Positions 59,870-64,000 of a stretch of 64,000 bases of DNA are shown piece by piece. Positions within the stretch are counted from its first letter, which is position 1. The number at the start of each line of letters is the position of its first letter. Under the pieces are notes generated by a model. The model searched no databases and was not told where the DNA came from. It saw only the letters and a list, made by a program, of their open reading frames with translations. The DNA is from Tractidigestivibacter sp050946515 (GTDB taxonomy: Bacteria > Actinomycetota > Coriobacteriia > Coriobacteriales > Atopobiaceae): NCBI RefSeq assembly GCF_050946515.1, contig NZ_JBMNUX010000011.1:20015-84014 (forward strand), in the 5' to 3' direction. The position numbers were made by a program, and so were the translations under genes.

Positions 59870-61498
59870 ATGTCAGATTTCTCGAAGAACAGCCTGAGCC
59901 GACGCTGCTTCGTTCGCGGCAGCTTGGGAACCGCCATTGCCATGGCAAGCGCCGGAATTCTCGCTGGCTGCTCCAGCGACAGCGGAGACACGTCATCGAC
60001 CGAAGAGGCAAAGGTCCTGCGCTTCGGCTGCTCGAACCCCAAGGTCACCTTTGATACCCAGAAGACCTCCAACGACGTCGGCGTCTCCGAGGCAGTCGCG
60101 GAATCCCTTGTCGCGCTTGATCCCGACACGAAGGAGATCTATCCCGTCCTTCTCACCGAGCTGCCCACGGTCTCAGACGACGGCTTGGTGTACACCTTTG
60201 AGCTCAAGGACGGCGTGAAGTTCCATAACGGCGAGACCTTGAAGGCCTCCGACGTCAAGTACACCTTCACGCGCATGTTCCTGCCCGAGACTGAGGCCAC
60301 CTCCATTGACTCCTACATGTACATCGAGGGCGCGCAGGAGATCATCGACGGCACCTCCACCGAGCTCACGGGCATCGAGGTCACGGACGATACGCACTTC
60401 ACGATCACGCTGACCCAGCCCTACTCCACCTTCCTTGCCATGCTCGCCCAGTTCTACGCGGTCATCTATCCTGAGAGCGCCTGCTCCGAGGCTGGCTCCG
60501 AGTGGGGCACCGGCACTAGCTTCATCGGAACTGGCCCCTTCACGCTGGAGTCCAACGACGACTCCACCGAGGTCGTGCTCAAGGCCTTCGACGACTATCA
60601 CGAGGGGCGGCCGGAGCTCGACGAGGTTGACTTCGACTACATCGATGACGCCAACACCCGCATGCTGAGCTACAAGAACGACGACATCGACCTCGCCTTC
60701 ATCGACCGCTCCATCATCAGCACGTACGCCGAGGACGAGGACGTGAAGGACGACATCGTCTACTACACCCCCGGCTCCTGCCAGTTCGTGAACCTCAACC
60801 TCACGAGCGACAACCTTAAGGACGTTCGCGTGCGCGAGGCCCTGTCGCTTGCCATCAACCGCGAGGAGCTCTGCTCGACGGTGCTGAACGGCTGCGGAGA
60901 CCCCTGCACCTCGTTCTTGCCGCCTTCGTGCACCGGCCATGACGACTCGCTCGAGGTGCTTGAATACGACCCCGACAGGGCCAAGGAGCTGCTTGAGGAA
61001 GCAGGAGTCTCAGACCTTACGCTTGACTTCCAGATTCGCTCCCAAGACCAGAACGTCGCCGTCGCGCTGCAGAACTATTGGAGCCAGATTGGCGTCACTG
61101 CAAACGTGACCGTCATTGACAACGGCATGTGGTCCGACTCTCGCCGCGACGGCGGCCTCGAGATCACCACGGTCACGTGGTCAACGCTCTCCTTCCAGGG
61201 CGTCGAGCACATGGGCTCCTACTTCAGGAGCGACCGCGCATCCGCAAAGTCCTCCTTCTATGACAGCGAGACGTTCGACGGGCTTATCGACGCCGCACGC
61301 CAGACCGTCAACGACGACGACCAGGTAATCGTGCTGACCAAGCAGGCGGACAACCAGCTTGTCCGCACTGACTGGGCCTGCATCCCCATCGACTGGCCGC
61401 AGATGCCCTATGCGCTGAAGCCGAAGTTCTCGGGCCTTAAGGTGCTCGTCAACCCGCACTTTGGCGACGTCACCGTGAACGAGGACAGCGAGAGCTAG
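59870..61498 (+). CDS. oppA: Peptide ABC transporter substrate-binding lipoprotein
   Basis: 542-aa family 5 (OppA/DppA) binding protein. The N-terminus SRRCFVRGSLG looks twin-arginine-like, with a lipobox ILAGC and SSDS after it, so a lipid-anchored protein exported by Tat or Sec. The family signature VKFHNGETLKASDVKYTFTRM follows, and later VREALSLAINREEL. ATG 59870 is seven bases after GGAGG; ATG 59864 overlaps that site. It is encoded apart from its ATPases, which lie convergently at 61816-63981; a terminator and repeat array separate them. The permease genes probably lie beyond 64000. Confidence 0.92.
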   Translation: MSDFSKNSLSRRCFVRGSLGTAIAMASAGILAGCSSDSGDTSSTEEAKVLRFGCSNPKVTFDTQKTSNDVGVSEAVAESLVALDPDTKEIYPVLLTELPTVSDDGLVYTFELKDGVKFHNGETLKASDVKYTFTRMFLPETEATSIDSYMYIEGAQEIIDGTSTELTGIEVTDDTHFTITLTQPYSTFLAMLAQFYAVIYPESACSEAGSEWGTGTSFIGTGPFTLESNDDSTEVVLKAFDDYHEGRPELDEVDFDYIDDANTRMLSYKNDDIDLAFIDRSIISTYAEDEDVKDDIVYYTPGSCQFVNLNLTSDNLKDVRVREALSLAINREELCSTVLNGCGDPCTSFLPPSCTGHDDSLEVLEYDPDRAKELLEEAGVSDLTLDFQIRSQDQNVAVALQNYWSQIGVTANVTVIDNGMWSDSRRDGGLEITTVTWSTLSFQGVEHMGSYFRSDRASAKSSFYDSETFDGLIDAARQTVNDDDQVIVLTKQADNQLVRTDWACIPIDWPQMPYALKPKFSGLKVLVNPHFGDVTVNEDSES

Positions 61499-61546
61499 AG
61501 CTAGTCTCGTCTCTCCATTCGAGTGCCGACATGCCAAGATGCCGAG

Positions 61547-61590
61547 AAGGGCGCCGCATCCCCATGAGGGAGCGGCGCCCTTCCTTGTCT
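61547..61590 (+). terminator. Terminator of oppA
   Basis: AAGGGCGCCGC (61547-61557) pairs with GCGGCGCCCTT (61572-61582), 11-base perfect arms with a 14-base loop, followed by CCTTGTCT. It lies 49 bases after the oppA stop. Confidence 0.75.
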
Positions 61591-61623
61591 CGTGAGGGCA
61601 CCTCGCCGGTGCCGCGTCTCATT

Positions 61624-61805
61624 ACGGAACGTGGCGGTTTACACGCCAGCCAGCGCACACCTCCACGAACCGTTGCGTTTACGGCCCCTCCAGCCGCCCG
61701 AACGCTACGGAACGTGGCGGTGTTGGTAGGAACAGCAGCACACCTCCACGAACCGTCGCGTTCAGCGCCCGAAGGCGGCACATATGCTACGGAACGTGGA
61801 GGTGT
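61624..61805. repeat. Alternating-orientation repeat array, 83-bp period
   Basis: Unit A (TACGGAACGTGGMGGTGT) occurs at about 61623-61640, 61706-61723 and 61788-61805. Unit B, the inverse type (CACACCTCCACGAACCGT), occurs at 61656-61673 and 61739-61756. A and B alternate, each recurring every 82-83 bases. B is the reverse complement of A except at the centre (GGTTCG against GGAACG), so neighbours can pair. The array fills the gap between the oppA terminator and the oppF stop; no gene is present. Confidence 0.82.
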
Positions 61806-61815
61806 GCGAAAGGAG

Positions 61816-62880
61816 CTACTTCGTGGAGGAGGCACCGTCGGCGTCTGTGGACTGGATGCCAATCAGCTGCTTCTCTGCATCGGAGAGCGCCTCGTCGAAG
61901 AGGTGGCAGGCGCACAGGTGACCAGGCCTGACCTCGCGCAGCTCGGGCACCTTCTCGGTGCAGACCTTCATGCACTGAGAGCAGCGCGTATGGAACACGC
62001 AGCCCGAAGGCGGGTTCGTAGGGCTTGGCACATCGCCCTCAAGAATCTTCTTGTCCGTGATCCGCTCGGCACGAATGCGCGGAATGACGTCAAGCAGCGC
62101 GCGCGTGTAGGGATGCAGCGGCTCGTCAAACAGCAGATCTTTGCTCGCGAGCTCCATCGTGTGACCAAGGTACATGACCATCACGGTGTCAGAGATGTGC
62201 TTGACGACGGAAAGATCGTGGCTAATGAAGATGTACGAGAGCCCCAGCTCGTCCTGAAGGCGTTCAAGCAAGTTGATGACTTTCGCCTGCACGGAGACAT
62301 CCAGTGCGGAAACGGGCTCGTCGCAAATGACAATCTCGGGCTCAAGCACGATGGCACGGGCAATGCCGATGCGCTGACGCTGACCGCCAGAGAATTCGTG
62401 AGGGTAGCGGTACTTGTACGAGAGGTCCAAGCCAACGGCTTCCATGACCTGCTCAATGCGAGCGTTGCGTTCCTCGCGAGTGTTATAAGTCTTGGCGATG
62501 TCGATCGGCTCGGCAATGATGTCAGCAACGGTCATACGGGGGTTGAGAGACGAATAAGGGTCCTGGAAGATGAGCTTCATCTTCTTGCGGGCCTCCGTCA
62601 GCTCTTTGCCCTCAAGAGCCGTAAAGTCGACGCCATCAAGGTAGACCTTGCCCTCCGTCGGCTCAGTCAGACGGAGGATGCACTTGCCGGTGGTGGACTT
62701 GCCGCAGCCGGACTCGCCGACGATGGCAAACGTCTCGCCACGGTGCAGCTCAAACGAAGCATCCTCAACTGCGTGAACGCAGCCTGTCTCCTTGCCAAAC
62801 AGACCGTTCTTGATCGGGTAGTGCTTAGTGAGGTGCTCGACTTTCAGGACAACGTCGTCCATGTTTCTGTTCTTTCCCAT
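61816..62880 (-). CDS. oppF: Oligopeptide ABC transporter ATPase (OppF)
   Basis: 354-aa ATPase of the peptide importer. Walker A GESGCGKSTTG, Q-loop IFQDPYSSLNP, signature FSGGQRQR, Walker B IVICDEPVSALD and switch ISHD are intact. The C-terminal oligopeptide-type extension has the Cys cluster in CVFHTRCSQCMKVC and PGHLCACH, as seen in Fe-S-containing Opp ATPases. It begins four bases after the oppD stop. In OppF-type ATPases this Cys motif can hold a cluster or zinc; its role is unclear. Confidence 0.94.
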   Translation of the reverse strand: MGKNRNMDDVVLKVEHLTKHYPIKNGLFGKETGCVHAVEDASFELHRGETFAIVGESGCGKSTTGKCILRLTEPTEGKVYLDGVDFTALEGKELTEARKKMKLIFQDPYSSLNPRMTVADIIAEPIDIAKTYNTREERNARIEQVMEAVGLDLSYKYRYPHEFSGGQRQRIGIARAIVLEPEIVICDEPVSALDVSVQAKVINLLERLQDELGLSYIFISHDLSVVKHISDTVMVMYLGHTMELASKDLLFDEPLHPYTRALLDVIPRIRAERITDKKILEGDVPSPTNPPSGCVFHTRCSQCMKVCTEKVPELREVRPGHLCACHLFDEALSDAEKQLIGIQSTDADGASSTK

Positions 62881-62883
62881 CGG

Positions 62884-63981
62884 CTACTCACCCCACTCCT
62901 TCGTGAACTTCCAGCATGCAACCATGTGCTTCGAATCACCGTTTGCAGGGGCCATGTTCGGGCACCTTGTGCGGCAGATGTCCTTGGCAAACGGGCAGCG
63001 CGGATGGAACGGGCAGCCAGACGGCATCTCGGAGAGCATCGGGACGCTTCCAGGGATGGCGTACAGGGTGTCAACGCTCTCGTCCAGCGACGGGATGGAG
63101 TCAATCAGGCCGCGCGAGTAAGGATGCAGCGGGTTGGTGAAGAGCTCCGGTGCGACGGTGTACTCGACGTGATGGCCAGCATACATGACCAGAACCCAGT
63201 CGGCCATCTCGGAGACGACGCCCATGTCGTGCGTGATCAGCATGACCGCAGTGCCGAGCTCGGTCTTCATGCGGTCGATGAGCTGCAGAATCTGCGCCTG
63301 GATCGTGACGTCCAGCGCCGTGGTGGGCTCATCGCAAATCAGAAGCGACGGCTGGCAGGCAAGGGCCATGGCAATCATGATGCGCTGGCGCATGCCGCCC
63401 GAGAGCTCGTGCGGATAGCTGTTGAAGACCTTCTCGGGAGCAGGTATGCCAACGAGCTTGATCATGTCTAGAGCACGCCTGTCGGCCTCTTTCTTGTCCA
63501 TCTTGGGATTGTGGACAAGAATGCCCTCGCGAATCTGCTTGCCTGCGGTCATGACCGGGTTGAGCGACGTCATGGGCTCCTGGAAGATCATGCCCATGCG
63601 GTTGCCGCGGTACTCGCGCATCTGGTCGTCGTTGAGCTTCGTCAGGTCCTGACCCTCAAACTCGATGGAACCATTCGTGATCTTAGCGGGCGGCTGGGGA
63701 AGAAGCCCCATGATGGAGAGCGCGGTCATTGACTTGCCGCAGCCGGACTCGCCAACGACGGCAAGCGTCTCGCCCTTGCGCATCTCAAACGAGAGGTGCG
63801 AGATGGCGGGAAGGTCGCCATCCTCGGTAAAGAGGGTGACGTCGAGGTCCTTCACCTCGAGGAGCTTCTCGCCCTTCCTCTCGGCGTCCAAGATTTTCTC
63901 GGCGCGCTCGATCCCCTCGTCACGCGCCTCGCCCTCAGAGAGGACATCGGTCGTGCTTGTGTGCTTTTCGGTATCTGTCAT
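62884..63981 (-). CDS. oppD: Oligopeptide ABC transporter ATPase (OppD)
   Basis: 365-aa first ATPase of the peptide importer. Walker A GESGCGKSMT, Q-loop IFQEPMTSLNP, signature LSGGMRQR, Walker B LLICDEPTTALD and switch ITHD are present. The C-terminal peptide-type extension has cysteines in GCPFHPRCPFAKDICRTRCP. An extra 40 charged residues precede the usual start. ATG 63981 follows GGGGAGGA. Upstream bases to 64000 show no further gene; oppB/oppC are expected beyond. Confidence 0.94.
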   Translation of the reverse strand: MTDTEKHTSTTDVLSEGEARDEGIERAEKILDAERKGEKLLEVKDLDVTLFTEDGDLPAISHLSFEMRKGETLAVVGESGCGKSMTALSIMGLLPQPPAKITNGSIEFEGQDLTKLNDDQMREYRGNRMGMIFQEPMTSLNPVMTAGKQIREGILVHNPKMDKKEADRRALDMIKLVGIPAPEKVFNSYPHELSGGMRQRIMIAMALACQPSLLICDEPTTALDVTIQAQILQLIDRMKTELGTAVMLITHDMGVVSEMADWVLVMYAGHHVEYTVAPELFTNPLHPYSRGLIDSIPSLDESVDTLYAIPGSVPMLSEMPSGCPFHPRCPFAKDICRTRCPNMAPANGDSKHMVACWKFTKEWGE

Positions 63982-64000
63982 AGCAATCCTCCCCTACGCG

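Noticed and set aside
1..64000. tRNA, rRNA or riboswitch genes
   Set aside because: I read the gaps for T-loop sequences and conserved riboswitch cores and saw none; a covariance-model search would be needed to be certain.

Overview
The window reads as chromosomal DNA of a GC-rich anaerobic actinobacterium, most probably of the class Coriobacteriia (an Olsenella/Atopobium-like member). This is inferred from the gene mix: PTS-driven beta-glucoside use, LytTR/GHKL signalling, an L-cysteine desulfidase, many peptidases with an Opp peptide importer, and large FtsX-type ABC exporters. I found no rRNA, tRNA, phage, transposase or CRISPR genes.

Layout. 1-4.6 kb: a GH3 lipoprotein (cut by the window edge) divergent from a LytTR regulator and GHKL kinase pair. 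4.9-10.9 kb: a cellobiose-type PTS (IIB, IIC, IIA) with a 6-phospho-beta-glucosidase, divergent from its probable LicR-type activator, with two matching operator-like palindromes between them. 11-19.6 kb: housekeeping and DNA-repair genes, all on the minus strand (dGTPase, an ATP-grasp-like protein, an SGNH-GNAT fusion, a deoxyinosine glycosylase, a phosphoesterase, Vsr, and a zinc phospholipase-like protein). 19.9-24 kb: a UMF1 transporter, pyrrolidone-carboxylate peptidase, CyuA-type cysteine desulfidase, and the remnant of a GHKL kinase. 24-27.2 kb: a second, domain-permuted GH3 enzyme. 27.4-32.1 kb: the arginine operon argC-argJ-argB-argD with a strong terminator. 32.3-42.6 kb: two large ABC exporter systems around a DJ-1 protein, a lone PTS IIA and a glycerate kinase. 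42.7-47.2 kb: YhcH, an Mrp ATPase and two FAD dehydrogenases. 47.3-51.1 kb: a DUF35/thiolase pair with a TetR regulator, GtrA and a lone PTS IIB. 51.2-57 kb: uvrB, an unknown membrane TPR protein, coaE and a zinc-ribbon membrane protein. 57.2-64 kb: two metallopeptidases divergent from oppA, then oppF and oppD on the minus strand.

How it fits together. The organism appears to live on beta-glucosides, brought in as phosphorylated disaccharides or trimmed outside the cell by GH3 enzymes, and on peptides, imported by Opp and cut by PepT, an M42 enzyme and Pcp. It can make arginine precursors itself.

The most unusual material is non-coding. Several gene-free stretches hold structured repeats. 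One is an eight-copy 25-bp array with a 103-bp higher-order period at 21.37-21.63 kb. It belongs to a repeat family also seen at 14.2-14.6 kb. The others are long inverted repeats with the core GAGTGCGCATAACCTC at 4.8 and 12.3 kb, and an alternating-orientation 83-bp array at 61.6-61.8 kb. I cannot name any of these families.
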